Assembly: GCF_000967725.1 (NCBI RefSeq)
Contig: NZ_JXYE01000002.1
Span: 62,001-126,000 of the forward strand
From: Loktanella sp. S4079
GTDB taxonomy: Bacteria > Pseudomonadota > Alphaproteobacteria > Rhodobacterales > Rhodobacteraceae
Length of the DNA: 64,000 nt
Reading direction: 5' to 3'
In this document: in pieces, positions 37,259 to 46,081 of the stretch
Layout of the letters: each line of letters starts with the position of its first letter
Position numbering within the stretch: position 1 is the first letter of the stretch
The notes under the pieces: model-generated
What the model was told of the DNA's origin: nothing
The model's input: the letters and a program-made list of their open reading frames with translations, nothing else
The model's database searches: none
Made by a program: the position numbers and the translations under genes

Positions 37259-37284
37259 AGGGTCTAAACGAAAGTTTAGGCCCT
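37259..37284 (+). terminator. Terminator after trpB
   Basis: GGGTCTAAAC-GAAA-GTTTAGGCCC hairpin with a stable tetraloop, starting 14 bp after the stop, then TTAATCTT. Confidence 0.75.
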
Positions 37285-37407
37285 TAATCTTAGGTTTAAG
37301 TTCCCTTCGATAAACCCCAGATCAATGGCCCCAGCCGCGATGGATGGCGAATATCAAACCGACGGACCGCAAATCTGGGGTCCGCATGTTTGAAAAGGAA
37401 CTGAGCC

Positions 37408-37624
37408 GTGAAAAAACTTCTGCTAGACGCCCGCCGAACGCGACGTAGCTTTGTTCGCGATTAAGGGGCTATCAACCCAAGAAATAGCAGAGCTGCGTGG
37501 CGTCAGTGAAGGAACGATAAAGGCGCAAACCAACGCGATCTTTCGCAAGGCTGGCGTAACGGGGCGTACGCAGCTCTTGAGCCTATTTATCGACGAATTG
37601 ATGGCAGACACTGGCCAAGTTTAG
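37408..37624 (+). pseudogene. Truncated, frameshifted LuxR-type HTH regulator
   Basis: From 37427 an open frame encodes TPAERDVALFAIKGLSTQEI, then AELRGVSEGTIKAQTNAIFR and KAGVTGRTQLLSLFIDELMA, a complete LuxR-type helix-turn-helix. There is no start: TAG precedes it at 37424. Just upstream, GTG 37408 encodes MKKLLL in another frame; removing one base joins these as KLLLTPAERD. Intact homologues in this group, as I recall, carry an N-terminal membrane segment that is missing here. The stop overlaps the convergent DUF2237 stop as TTAG. Confidence 0.75.
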
Positions 37625-38004
37625 TTCAGGTCCGATCCTGCCGCATAGATACGCAGCACGTCGATCGAAACAATCTCTAGTGCGCGGACATGTGTGGCGT
37701 GCAGGTTGACTTGCGGGGCGCATCCTTCTTCGTGGGCCTGCAGGAAACGACTGGCGCACAGACACCAGCTATCGCCCGGCTTGAGCCCTTTGAACCCGTA
37801 CTCTGGGCGGGGTGTCGAAAGGTCGTTCCCGACATATTTCGAATAGGCCAGAAACTCTGGGGTCATGATGGCGCAGACCGTGTGGCTTCCGGTGTCTTGG
37901 GCACATGTATCGCACGATCCGTTACGGAAAAAACCGGTCATAGGTGCGACCGAGCATGGGGTCAGACTGCTGCCAAGAACGTTAAATGATGGGTCTTTTT
38001 CCAT
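37621..38004 (-). CDS. DUF2237 family protein
   Basis: 127 residues from the Met at 38004. Strong family pattern: NVLGSSLTPCS, PMTGFFRNGSCDTCAQDTGS, HTVCAIMTPEFLAYSKYVGN, LSTPRPEYGFKGLKPGDSWC, and LHATHVRALEIVSIDVLRIY. Several invariant Cys suggest metal or redox chemistry, but no function is known. Last gene of the pth-DUF2332-hydrolase-DUF2237 run, 4 bp after its neighbour. Confidence 0.88.
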   Translation of the reverse strand: MEKDPSFNVLGSSLTPCSVAPMTGFFRNGSCDTCAQDTGSHTVCAIMTPEFLAYSKYVGNDLSTPRPEYGFKGLKPGDSWCLCASRFLQAHEEGCAPQVNLHATHVRALEIVSIDVLRIYAAGSDLN

Positions 38005-38008
38005 TGAA

Positions 38009-39157
38009 TTACACGCTTTCTGCAATTTGCCTGAGTATATTTTCGCTTTCTTCGTTCACGCCATCGTCGCGGAACGAACGGTCAGCACTGTGAACGGCGA
38101 TGACAACGTTTTTGATACGGTCAATATAGATGTACTGACCATAAATCCCACGCGCAATGAACTGACCGTCTACATAGCCCTTTGGCACCCACCATTGGTA
38201 GCCGTAGCCAATCTCGTCCGGTGCTGTTTTGGCGCTAGCAACGGTGGATTCATCAATCCACGCGGTGGGTACGATTTGGCGGCCCTGCCACAACCCGCCC
38301 TGTGTAATCATTTGTCCAAAGCGCGCATTATCGCGCGTCGTCGCGTTCAGCCCGCCGAGGGCAAAGGCGACCCCGTTCCCATCGGTCAGGTAGTATGGCG
38401 CAGCTTCAAACCCGAGCGGCTCGATGATTTTCTCGTGCATGAGATCAGCGATGCCACGTCCTGTTGCCCCGCGGATCACCATACCCAAAACATGCGTGTC
38501 GATGGAGACATACTCCATACGCGCGCCTGCCGGGGCGGCGGATTTGGTTTGCTTTAGTGCAAAGCCATCCATTGACCCGCCCAAAGCCAACACGCGGCCC
38601 ATTCGGTTGATGTCAGAGAAGAACGCCATGTAGTCTTCGTCGAAGGCCAGTCCCGACGACATCTGTAGCACGTCTTTGACGGTGGCGTCTTTGTAGGCAG
38701 TTTGCGCGAGTGCAGGCGCATATTTCACCACCGGATCGTTGATATCGGCGATTGCCCCCTCTGCGACGATCGCACCGCATAGCGCCGAAAGGTAGCTTTT
38801 AGAGACCGACCAGTTGATGCGTACGTCGTTGGGTATGGTTCCGTGGTAGTATTCTTCAAACACGCGCGCGCCGTTTTTCAGCACCACAATGCCCGTTACG
38901 TTGCGGTCACGAACCCAATCGCGCGCTGTTTTAGGTAGGGTGACCTTGGCCCCGACCGGAAGCGGCGATGGGTGTGCATGCGAAGGGAACTGATCGCTCA
39001 GGAATATCCTATTCATCTGCGAAAAGTTCTGAACGATCCGATCCGCGCGAAATAGCCCAAGCACATGATAAAGCCGCATGATTTGATCACGACGGGCAAA
39101 GGCGAGCCCCGCGAGTAATCCGCAAAGCGTGGCGATCACCCAAGATAGGTTGCTCAT
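38009..39157 (-). CDS. Serine hydrolase, beta-lactamase (class C) family
   Basis: 382 residues from the ATG at 39157. N-terminal hydrophobic segment (WVIATLCGLLAGLAFA) suggests export or membrane anchoring. Catalytic SVSK (Ser117, Lys120), the Tyr motif EYVSIDTHVLG (about 216) and C-terminal YGYQWWVPKGY match esterase/6-aminohexanoate-dimer-hydrolase-like members rather than a resistance enzyme. Start overlaps the DUF2332 stop as ATGA. Confidence 0.88.
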   Translation of the reverse strand: MSNLSWVIATLCGLLAGLAFARRDQIMRLYHVLGLFRADRIVQNFSQMNRIFLSDQFPSHAHPSPLPVGAKVTLPKTARDWVRDRNVTGIVVLKNGARVFEEYYHGTIPNDVRINWSVSKSYLSALCGAIVAEGAIADINDPVVKYAPALAQTAYKDATVKDVLQMSSGLAFDEDYMAFFSDINRMGRVLALGGSMDGFALKQTKSAAPAGARMEYVSIDTHVLGMVIRGATGRGIADLMHEKIIEPLGFEAAPYYLTDGNGVAFALGGLNATTRDNARFGQMITQGGLWQGRQIVPTAWIDESTVASAKTAPDEIGYGYQWWVPKGYVDGQFIARGIYGQYIYIDRIKNVVIAVHSADRSFRDDGVNEESENILRQIAESV

Positions 39158-40194
39158 GTCATGTCCTCTGTCTGGGCGGTCCAGTGAACCCAGCGCCCGT
39201 GAAAATCCGCGCGTCCACAGGCAATCCGAATATCGCCGGGCCATAGCCGCAGGGTAAGCGCGGCACCGGGTGTGGTACCATCAGTTTCCATTTGAAACCA
39301 AGCGACTGGTGCATTCTGCGTCGCGCTTTGCCCGGCTTCGCGAATTATCTTTTCACCCTGCTCTTGCTTGTCTGGGGGGAAATACTGCCAAGCCACGGTG
39401 CTATAGATCAGGTGTAGCGTGCCGGTTTGATGAAAGAGCCGCGCGCGCAGCCAATCGATCGCGTCTGCTTTGTCTACTGGTGTATTGCAAGCCGTGATCG
39501 CGGATTGCGTTAGCTGCATGCGTTCTGGCTGATCTGGCCACAGGTAGGCTTGCAGCCGTAGCGCATCGGTTTGCAGGGAGAGTGGATTGATATCAACACC
39601 AGCGCGCGAAATCACATCCACGGGTGTATGCGGCGGCAGGGCACCGACCCAGTCGGGGGTAAGGGACAGTATCGGGTCCGCCGCGCCAAAGTGGTGGCCG
39701 TCAATGGTGAGCTGGTATTGGTCCCATTGCAGGTTTAATCCCGCGCTTGCACCCAGTTCAGACGTACGAATTGGCAGGCCGTAGCGCGCGCTTAGCCAAT
39801 GTCCCACTGCGATCAATACGGCCGAACGACGTACCTCGTTTGTTTGGGGTGCAAAATCGAGCCACTCCATGATTGTGGTGCCATGATTGATTAGCGCGGC
39901 GCATACGGCTTTCCATAATTGCGCGTCATCGACCGAACTAGGTGGATAGGCGGCCGCGAGCGATGCGTTGCCCATCAGGCGTAATGCGTGTAGCGCACCT
40001 GCCAGCCGAAGGGGGACCGATTGCCCGCGCGGGCTTAGGTCGCCGCGCCACTGCATAATCCGCTGTGTAACGTCGCAGTCCGGCCATTCCTGCGTTGCGC
40101 ATAGTCGCATTAATTGCCCCATAAAGGGCGAACCGAGGTCGATGCAGGCTTTTGATTGAAATTCAAATGCCTCAGAGACCTGTGGTGGGATCAA
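39154..40194 (-). CDS. DUF2332 family protein
   Basis: 346 residues, soluble. Family marks: FEFQSKACIDLGSPFMGQL near the N-terminus, GASAGLNLQWDQYQ (an SAM-dependent-methyltransferase-like glycine motif) near 147, IYSTVAWQYFPPDKQ, and RWVHWTAQ at the end. Function is unknown. It overlaps both neighbours by 4 bp (pth upstream, serine hydrolase downstream), so the three are coupled. Confidence 0.85.
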   Translation of the reverse strand: MIPPQVSEAFEFQSKACIDLGSPFMGQLMRLCATQEWPDCDVTQRIMQWRGDLSPRGQSVPLRLAGALHALRLMGNASLAAAYPPSSVDDAQLWKAVCAALINHGTTIMEWLDFAPQTNEVRRSAVLIAVGHWLSARYGLPIRTSELGASAGLNLQWDQYQLTIDGHHFGAADPILSLTPDWVGALPPHTPVDVISRAGVDINPLSLQTDALRLQAYLWPDQPERMQLTQSAITACNTPVDKADAIDWLRARLFHQTGTLHLIYSTVAWQYFPPDKQEQGEKIIREAGQSATQNAPVAWFQMETDGTTPGAALTLRLWPGDIRIACGRADFHGRWVHWTAQTEDMT

Positions 40195-40865
40195 CGAAAC
40201 CGATCCACGAGCTTTTGCATGGGCGAGCGCGTGTCCTGCTCTGGTGCGGGTTCAGCAACTTTGGGCTTTGGCTTTGGTTTGCTGGTGGATGATCTTGGCG
40301 GGGCGACGCGGAACGCGATGGCATTTAGGAATTTTGGCCCATCACCGGCTACGAGGGCGGCAATGCCATCGCTGATCCCACGCATCTCATCGTCAAGCCA
40401 TTCGGCGTCGGCCTTGGCAAAGTCGCGCAGAACATAGCCTGCAACAGCATCCTTGTGGCCGGGGTGCCCAATACCAAGCCGCACGCGGTCATAGTCAGGT
40501 CCGATATGACCGTGGATTGACCGCAGCCCGTTATGACCTGCATGACCGCCACCCGTCTTGAGCCGCACCTTACCGGGGGCAAGATCGAGTTCGTCATGGA
40601 AAACAATAATGTCTTCGGGGGCGAGCTTGAGATAGCGCATCGCCTCTCCGACGGACTGCCCTGACAGGTTCATGAATGTTTCAGGTTTCAATAGCGCAAC
40701 CTTTTCAGAACCAAACCGACCTTCGCAGATCTGCGCCTGAAATTTGCTGCGCCAAGGTGAAAAACCATGATCTGCAGCAATAACATCCAGGGCCATAAAG
40801 CCGATGTTGTGACGATTGCGCGCGTATTTCGCGCCAGGATTACCTAAGCCAACAATAAGTTTCAT
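40191..40865 (-). CDS. pth: Peptidyl-tRNA hydrolase
   Basis: 224 residues. Releases peptides from peptidyl-tRNA dropped by ribosomes. VGLGNPGAKYARNRHNIGF with the catalytic His19, KPETFMNLSG, and FHDELDL (Asp about 95) are intact. The C-terminus has an unusual basic/acidic tail (TSKPKPKPKVAEPAPEQD) beyond the common fold. It heads the four-gene minus-strand operon. Confidence 0.95.
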   Translation of the reverse strand: MKLIVGLGNPGAKYARNRHNIGFMALDVIAADHGFSPWRSKFQAQICEGRFGSEKVALLKPETFMNLSGQSVGEAMRYLKLAPEDIIVFHDELDLAPGKVRLKTGGGHAGHNGLRSIHGHIGPDYDRVRLGIGHPGHKDAVAGYVLRDFAKADAEWLDDEMRGISDGIAALVAGDGPKFLNAIAFRVAPPRSSTSKPKPKPKVAEPAPEQDTRSPMQKLVDRFR

Positions 40866-40897
40866 AAGGTTTACTTAACCTATGCCGCAGCGCAGCG

Positions 40898-41314
40898 CTA
40901 GTGCGCGGTTTCGCACAGGCTGTGATCGGCAAGTGAGGTCAATACATAGCAGTCCCCAGCCGTGCCAGAACCGTCACAATGGGTAGCGATCCGTTGCAGT
41001 TCCGTTTCCAGTCGTTTCAGCCGTGCGATCTTGGCTTGTACATCGCTAAGCTGTGCATTGGCGATGGCATTCGCTGTGGCACAAGAATGATCTGGGTGCT
41101 CATGCAGTTCGATGAGTGCCCGAATGGCCTCGATTGTGAACCCAAGGTCGCGCGCATGCTTGATAAAACCCAAACGATCAAGCCCTGCTTGGCTATAGCG
41201 GCGTTGGTTGCCCGCCGTCCGCTCGGGTTCAGGCAAAAGCCCCATATCTTCGTAGTAGCGAATTGTCGGGATTTTGACCCCGGTCCGGCGCGAGAGCGTT
41301 CCGATGGAAAACAT
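40898..41314 (-). CDS. MerR-family metal-sensing regulator
   Basis: 138 residues. N-terminal MerR HTH (IGTLSRRTGVKIPTIRYYED, MGLLPEPERTAGNQRRYSQA), a dimerisation helix, and cysteines at the C-terminus (HSCATA, HCDGSGTAGDCYVL, SLCETAH), as in metal-responsive ZntR/CadR/CueR-type sensors. The spacing of Cys suggests divalent metal such as Zn, Cd or Pb rather than Cu(I), but this is inference. Divergent from the CDF exporter it most likely controls. Confidence 0.9.
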   Translation of the reverse strand: MFSIGTLSRRTGVKIPTIRYYEDMGLLPEPERTAGNQRRYSQAGLDRLGFIKHARDLGFTIEAIRALIELHEHPDHSCATANAIANAQLSDVQAKIARLKRLETELQRIATHCDGSGTAGDCYVLTSLADHSLCETAH

Positions 41315-41326
41315 TGAAAATACCTC

Positions 41327-41357
41327 TTGAACCTCTAGTTCCTAGAGATGTTACGTC
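41327..41357 (+). promoter_or_regulatory. MerR-type promoter/operator for CDF gene
   Basis: TTGAAC (-35, 41327-41332) and TACGTC (-10, 41352-41357) are separated by 19 bp, the over-long spacer that MerR-family activators correct. The spacer carries the palindrome CCTCTAGTTCCTAGAGA (within 41331-41349). It lies between the divergent MerR and CDF genes. Confidence 0.8.
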
Positions 41358-41386
41358 TATTCGAGCAGAAATGAAAGGACGAAACC

Positions 41387-42019
41387 ATGTCAGGATGTTG
41401 TGGGCATGATGCGCAATTTGACGGCGTATCCGCAGACTACAAACGCAGGCTTTGGATCGTGATTGCGATCAACGCTGCGATGTTTGCCGTCGAGATGACG
41501 GCAGGGCATATGGCGCGCAGCCAAGCGCTTCAGGCGGACGCGTTGGACTTTTTCGCAGATGCATTAACCTATGGTATCTCGCTGGCGGTGATTGGTGCAT
41601 CGTTGCGCACACGCAGTTTGGCCGCAATGGCAAAGGGGATCAGCCTGCTGGTCATGGGGCTGTGGGTCTTTGGCGCGACGGCCTATCGTGTGTTCACAGT
41701 TGGCGTGCCCACAGCCGAGGTGATGGGGATCATCGGCCTTATGGCGCTGGGCGCGAATTTGCTAAGCGTGCTGTTGTTGATGCGCTACAAAGACGGTGAC
41801 GCAAATGTGCGCTCTGTCTGGCTGTGTTCACGCAATGATGCGATTGGCAATGTCGCCGTTATGATTGCGGCCCTAGGTGTTTGGGGAACGGCAACGGGCT
41901 GGCCCGATCTGATCGTTGCAGGCATCATGGCCGGTTTGTTTTTGTCGTCAGCAGTGCAGATCATTCGACAATCTATGGCCGAACGAAAACAAGAAGCAGC
42001 ACACAGGCATCACGCATAG
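41387..42019 (+). CDS. Cation diffusion facilitator (CDF) metal exporter
   Basis: 210 residues with six hydrophobic segments. The N-terminus has MSGCCGHDAQ, a Cys/His metal-capture tail. LQADALDFFADALTYG (HxxxD-type site, here Asp-rich) and LCSRNDAIGN are the TM2 and TM5 metal sites (Asp/Asn/Asp). It is shorter than canonical CDF proteins because the C-terminal cytoplasmic domain is missing; instead it ends in a His-rich RHHA tail. Exports divalent metal; likely MerR-controlled. Confidence 0.88.
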   Translation: MSGCCGHDAQFDGVSADYKRRLWIVIAINAAMFAVEMTAGHMARSQALQADALDFFADALTYGISLAVIGASLRTRSLAAMAKGISLLVMGLWVFGATAYRVFTVGVPTAEVMGIIGLMALGANLLSVLLLMRYKDGDANVRSVWLCSRNDAIGNVAVMIAALGVWGTATGWPDLIVAGIMAGLFLSSAVQIIRQSMAERKQEAAHRHHA

Positions 42020-42155
42020 AGCGTTGCATCCAAGACTAGACACATCGTCGCCACCCGCGTAGCATTTTCGCGGGTGGTTCATTTATTCATCACCTCTGCG
42101 ATCTGATTTTATTATATGTATTCTGCGCCGCTCGCATCTGAGCACGCGTGTTTGA

Positions 42156-43241
42156 GTGAGGGTTATACGCGTGTTACGCCTCAGTTTCTTTGCACCAACC
42201 ACCGTGACCAACACCCAAGTTTCACAAAACCGTCTTGAGAGCCTTCAAGTCTTGCGCGCGGTTGCTGCGTTGATGGTTGTCGCATTTCACATGAATATCT
42301 TCATTCTGCCCGAAACGCTGAACATCGGGACGGCATGGGCTGGGTTGAATATGGGCTATGCCGGGGTCGAGGTTTTCTTTGTCCTGTCTGGGTTCATCAT
42401 GTTCTATCGACATGGCGATGAAATGGGGCAGGGGAGCAGGCTATGGCCCTATCTCTATGCACGATTTGCACGCATTTTCCCTGTGTTTTGGGTCGTTCTA
42501 GGCGTTGTCATTGCGTTGCGATTTGCCGTGTACGACAGTTTACCAACACTCAAGAGCTTACTCATCTCGATGAGTATGCTCCCGATCTTTGATCAGCATA
42601 TCATTGGGGTGCAGTGGACCTTGTCGTTTGAATTGATGTTCTATTTGGTTTTTGCGATCGGCTTCGTGCATCGGGGTATTGGACGCGCGGTGCTGGCACT
42701 GTGGTTTGCTATATGCGCATTGAAGGTTCTGTTGGGGCATAGCGGTGAACTACCGACGTTTTTCTTTTCGCCCTACAATCTGTTGTTCTTGTTTGGGATG
42801 CTTGCTGTGTCGCTTTGGCGATACGTTGGCGGGTTTGCTGCCGCGCTGGCAATTGGCGGGGCAATTACGTTTGTCGGAATTGGGCTGACCGAAGCGCTTG
42901 GCGTCATGACCTATCATTTTGCGATACGCACGATCCTGTATGGTTTGGCGGCGACTGCGATGGTTTGCGGGGTTGTGGCGCTCGAACAGCAAGGGCATTG
43001 GCATGCGCCCAAGTTCACAGTGTTTTTGGGAAATGCATCCTACGCAATTTATCTGGTGCACATCACTGCGATGGGCGCCGTGGCGCAAGTATTCAAAAAG
43101 CTAGGCATCGCGGAGTTACCGTTGCCGATTGTCGCGACTGCTGTCTTTGTCGCGGCTGTTTTGATTGGGTGTTTTGCGCATCTGCTGCTTGAACGCCCCT
43201 TGATCAATTTTACTCGGCGGTTTCGACCAAAGACGCGTTAA
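42156..43241 (+). CDS. Acyltransferase family 3 membrane protein
   Basis: 361 residues from GTG 42156; start uncertain (other GTG codons at 42171 and 42204). Around ten hydrophobic segments with the family marks ESLQVLRAVAALMVVAFHMN (catalytic-type His in FHM), GYAGVEVFFVLSGFIMFYRH and YLYARFARIFPVFW. These enzymes O-acylate sugars, exopolysaccharide, LPS or peptidoglycan. The substrate is not readable. Preceded by an intergenic stretch without a clear ribosome site. Confidence 0.85.
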   Translation: MRVIRVLRLSFFAPTTVTNTQVSQNRLESLQVLRAVAALMVVAFHMNIFILPETLNIGTAWAGLNMGYAGVEVFFVLSGFIMFYRHGDEMGQGSRLWPYLYARFARIFPVFWVVLGVVIALRFAVYDSLPTLKSLLISMSMLPIFDQHIIGVQWTLSFELMFYLVFAIGFVHRGIGRAVLALWFAICALKVLLGHSGELPTFFFSPYNLLFLFGMLAVSLWRYVGGFAAALAIGGAITFVGIGLTEALGVMTYHFAIRTILYGLAATAMVCGVVALEQQGHWHAPKFTVFLGNASYAIYLVHITAMGAVAQVFKKLGIAELPLPIVATAVFVAAVLIGCFAHLLLERPLINFTRRFRPKTR

Positions 43242-43250
43242 CTCAAAGAA

Positions 43251-43276
43251 AAAGGGCACCCGCGCGGGATGCCCTT
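43251..43276. terminator. Bidirectional terminator, acyltransferase/rplY
   Basis: AAAGGGCA-CCCGCGCGGGA-TGCCCTTT hairpin between the convergent genes; A and T runs flank both sides. Confidence 0.8.
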
Positions 43277-43298
43277 TGATCCAAGCAATTGCTTTGGA

Positions 43299-43928
43299 TT
43301 ATTCTTCTGCGCCTTCTTCGGCACCTTCTTCTGCTTCGCCTTCATCGTCAGCAGACAATGTGCGTGGAGCAGAGATGTTCGCGATAACGAAATCACGTTC
43401 GATCACAGGTTTTGCACCTTCAGGAAGCGTTACTTCGCTGATGTGAATTGTGTCGCCCATCTGTGCTTCTGCCAGATCAACGGTGATGTGATCAGGAATG
43501 TCGCCAGCCAGAACGTCGAGCTCGACTTCGTTACGGACAACAGTCAGAACGCCGCCTTTTTTCACGCCTGGGCATGTGTCTGCATTTGCAAACTCAACAG
43601 GAATGTACAGCTTCACACGGCTTGTGCGCTTGAGGCGCATCAGGTCGATGTGTGTTGGCAGATCCTTAACAACGTCGCGCTGAACGCCACGGCAGATCAC
43701 ACGTACGTCTTCTTGACCCTCAACTTTGAGGTTGAAGAGCGTCGACATGAAGCGGCCTTTGCGCAGCATTGTCAGAAGGTAGTTGAATGGGATGCTGATG
43801 GATTGCGGCTCTGCGCCACCACCATAAACGATGCCAGGTACGTCGCCATCACGGCGAGCTTGGCGGGCGGCCCCCTTGCCTGTCCCCGCGCGTACCTTGG
43901 CGTTAAGATCTGGGATCTGTCCAGCCAT
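43299..43928 (-). CDS. rplY: 50S ribosomal protein L25 (CTC form)
   Basis: 209 residues from the ATG at 43928. Long CTC-type L25: N-terminal 5S-rRNA-binding domain ([20 protein letters not shown]) and C-terminal TL5 domain ([20 protein letters not shown]), ending in a Glu/Ala-rich acidic tail. Upstream open frame does not match the family. Likely monocistronic. Confidence 0.95.
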   Translation of the reverse strand: MAGQIPDLNAKVRAGTGKGAARQARRDGDVPGIVYGGGAEPQSISIPFNYLLTMLRKGRFMSTLFNLKVEGQEDVRVICRGVQRDVVKDLPTHIDLMRLKRTSRVKLYIPVEFANADTCPGVKKGGVLTVVRNEVELDVLAGDIPDHITVDLAEAQMGDTIHISEVTLPEGAKPVIERDFVIANISAPRTLSADDEGEAEEGAEEGAEE

Positions 43929-44136
43929 GATATATCTCCGATATGTTATGGGCCGCCCTCCAAGGGTGTGCGGCCCGGTAAGGACTGTGCCTATAGGGGG
44001 GATTCGTCCTATTGAAAAGGGGTTTCGCTGAATTTCCGAATGCAGCGAGGCGTAGAAGGGCAATTTTTCGATTTTACCCAAGTTCTATTGGGTATTTTAT
44101 GCGTGCCTACCTCTGAAAATAGGTTAAGTGAACGCC

Positions 44137-44490
44137 ATGAGATTCGCAAAGCAGTTCTGGGCAAAGCTGACGATTACTCTCGCGCTCTTGGTGGCGCTGG
44201 GGGGCGTCGGGCTGGCCAAGCCGCAGCAGCCGATCTCGGCCGATGCAATCGCCTATTTGATGGCTGGCGGTTCATGGGAAGACCTTTGCGGCAACACGGA
44301 CGGTCCCGATCTTCACGGGCATTGCCCCGCATGTCATTTGGTTGCGGCGGCCGTATTGCCAGCGGCATTCAGCACCGAAATCGATCCTGTCCAAACAGCG
44401 AGCATGCGTCAGGCGACCCATGTCGCCAATGTCCACGATCAAGGTACGGTCGTTCATCGACGGCGCAGCCGCGCCCCACCACAAGCCTGA
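44137..44490 (+). CDS. DUF2946-like small exported protein
   Basis: 117 residues from ATG 44137 (a GTG three codons earlier is possible). Signal-like hydrophobic N-terminus (FWAKLTITLALLVALGGVGLA), then DLHGHCPACHLVAAAVLPAA with a Cys-Pro-x-Cys-His motif characteristic of DUF2946. The C-terminus is Arg/His-rich (VVHRRRSRAPP). In other bacteria such genes accompany metal- or haem-related PepSY/TonB genes; here it precedes a PepSY gene by 61 bp, likely in the same operon. Confidence 0.7.
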   Translation: MRFAKQFWAKLTITLALLVALGGVGLAKPQQPISADAIAYLMAGGSWEDLCGNTDGPDLHGHCPACHLVAAAVLPAAFSTEIDPVQTASMRQATHVANVHDQGTVVHRRRSRAPPQA

Positions 44491-44551
44491 TTTTCGCAAA
44501 ACGTAAATCAATATGACGCCCTCGGGCGATAATTTGGCTTGGAGTCTAACA

Positions 44552-45928
44552 ATGACTACGAAAACTGCGCCTCGTGATGGCGTGAATAAACTCTATTTTG
44601 CTGCATGGCGGTGGCATTTTTACACTGGGATCGCGGTGATCCCATTTCTGATGATCTTGGCATTCACAGGCATGATGATGCTGTGGATCGCGTGGATTGA
44701 CGGGCGAGACGGAGAGCGCACTGCTGTCATCCCGCAATCAACTGCGCAGCCCGTTTCAACACAGGCCGATGCGGCGGTGGCCGCAATTGATGGGGGTGTG
44801 CTTAAGCAATATGTCGCGCCACGCCGTGACGATCTGGCTGCGCTCTTTCGTGTGGATCAAGGCAAAGACGCAATCATGGTTGCCGTTGATCCCTATACTG
44901 CAACCGTCATCGAAACATTCCCACGGCGCAGCGGTTGGTACGATTTTTTCGATAACATTCACAGTGATCTGATGCTGGGGGTGACGGGCGATCGGATGCT
45001 GGAAACGGCGGCGTCGCTGAGCCTCGTTTTGATTGCAACCGGTCTGTACATGTGGTGGCCGCGAGGCGGCGGTTGGCGGCGCGCATTATTGCCGAAATTG
45101 TCAGGCGGGCGCAGTTTGTGGAAATCGCTACACGGGGTTGTAGGGATCTGGGTGTCAGCCGTGCTGGTGTTGTTCTTGATTTCAGGTCTGGCATGGGCAG
45201 GCATTTGGGGCGGAAAATTCGTCCAAGCCTGGAGCCAGTTCCCCGCAGAGAAATGGGATAATGTGCCATTATCTGATGAAACCCACGCCAGCATGAACCA
45301 CACGCGACGCGAAGTACCTTGGGCCCTAGAGCAGACGCCGATGCCCGCTTCGGATCAACATTCTGAGCACGACGCGGTTGATGGCCCGCTGACGATAGAC
45401 GACATCGATGCCATGGCCCGCGAGATCGGATTTGATGCGCGCTACCAGTTGAACTTGCCCCGTGATGAGACAGGGGTTTGGACCATCAGTCGCGATTCAA
45501 TGAGTACCGATAGCGAAAACCCAACGACCGACCGGACGGTGCATATCGACCAATTCAGCGGAGAAATTTTAGCTGATGTGCGCTATGCAGATTATTCATT
45601 GGCCGGCAAGGCAATGGCTGTTGGGATCGCGCTGCACATGGGTACGCTCGGATTGTGGAGCGTACTCGCCAACACAGTTGTTTGCCTTGCTGTGATGTTT
45701 CTGTGCGCCAGCGCTTTGGTGTTGTGGTGGAAACGTCGCCCAACCAAGGCTGGACGGCTTGCCGCGCCCCCTATGCCGCGCGAGCTTCCGTTGTGGCAGG
45801 GTGCTGTTTTGGTCGGTTTGGGCGTGTCGATGGCGTTCCCTATGGCCGGGCTTGCGCTGCTGACGGTGCTGGCGATTGATACCTTGATCCTGTCGCGGAT
45901 ACCCAAGCTAAAGGCAATGATCAGCTGA
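44552..45928 (+). CDS. PepSY-associated TM domain protein (iron/siderophore-reductase-like)
   Basis: 458 residues from ATG 44552 (GGAG upstream). Four membrane helices: near the N-terminus (WHFYTGIAVIPFLMILAFTG), after the first PepSY region (DFFDNIHSDLMLGVTGDRML), after LHGVVGIWVSAVLVLFLISG, and near the end. Pattern matches PepSY_TM/PiuB-like proteins, several of which act in siderophore-iron reduction. Conserved His residues on helices (HF, HSD, LHG, LHMG) could bind haem. No iron box is visible by eye. Confidence 0.85.
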   Translation: MTTKTAPRDGVNKLYFAAWRWHFYTGIAVIPFLMILAFTGMMMLWIAWIDGRDGERTAVIPQSTAQPVSTQADAAVAAIDGGVLKQYVAPRRDDLAALFRVDQGKDAIMVAVDPYTATVIETFPRRSGWYDFFDNIHSDLMLGVTGDRMLETAASLSLVLIATGLYMWWPRGGGWRRALLPKLSGGRSLWKSLHGVVGIWVSAVLVLFLISGLAWAGIWGGKFVQAWSQFPAEKWDNVPLSDETHASMNHTRREVPWALEQTPMPASDQHSEHDAVDGPLTIDDIDAMAREIGFDARYQLNLPRDETGVWTISRDSMSTDSENPTTDRTVHIDQFSGEILADVRYADYSLAGKAMAVGIALHMGTLGLWSVLANTVVCLAVMFLCASALVLWWKRRPTKAGRLAAPPMPRELPLWQGAVLVGLGVSMAFPMAGLALLTVLAIDTLILSRIPKLKAMIS

Positions 45929-45934
45929 ATTTAT

Positions 45935-45959
45935 CGCCCCCGTCTTGGTGCGGGGGCGG
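45935..45959 (+). terminator. Terminator after PepSY gene
   Basis: CGCCCCCG-TCTTGG-TGCGGGGGCG hairpin shortly after the stop. Confidence 0.7.
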
Positions 45960-46081
45960 TTTGCATTTGTACTGACACAAATACCGCCGTTCCAAGGGCA
46001 AGCAGAATGCTTTCAGCGACGAAACAATTGGTCATAATTTGAAACTTGCTTTGGAAAAAAAAATCGGTCAGCCATTCCCTT

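Noticed and set aside
38242..38260. GTGGATTCATCAATCCAC palindrome resembling the dispersed repeat
   Set aside because: It lies inside conserved codons of the serine hydrolase (AWIDEST) and differs in the loop and flanks.
45931..46035. 34-codon minus-strand frame with one hydrophobic segment
   Set aside because: Its 3' part is formed by the PepSY terminator hairpin, it has no ribosome site, and it is short enough for chance.
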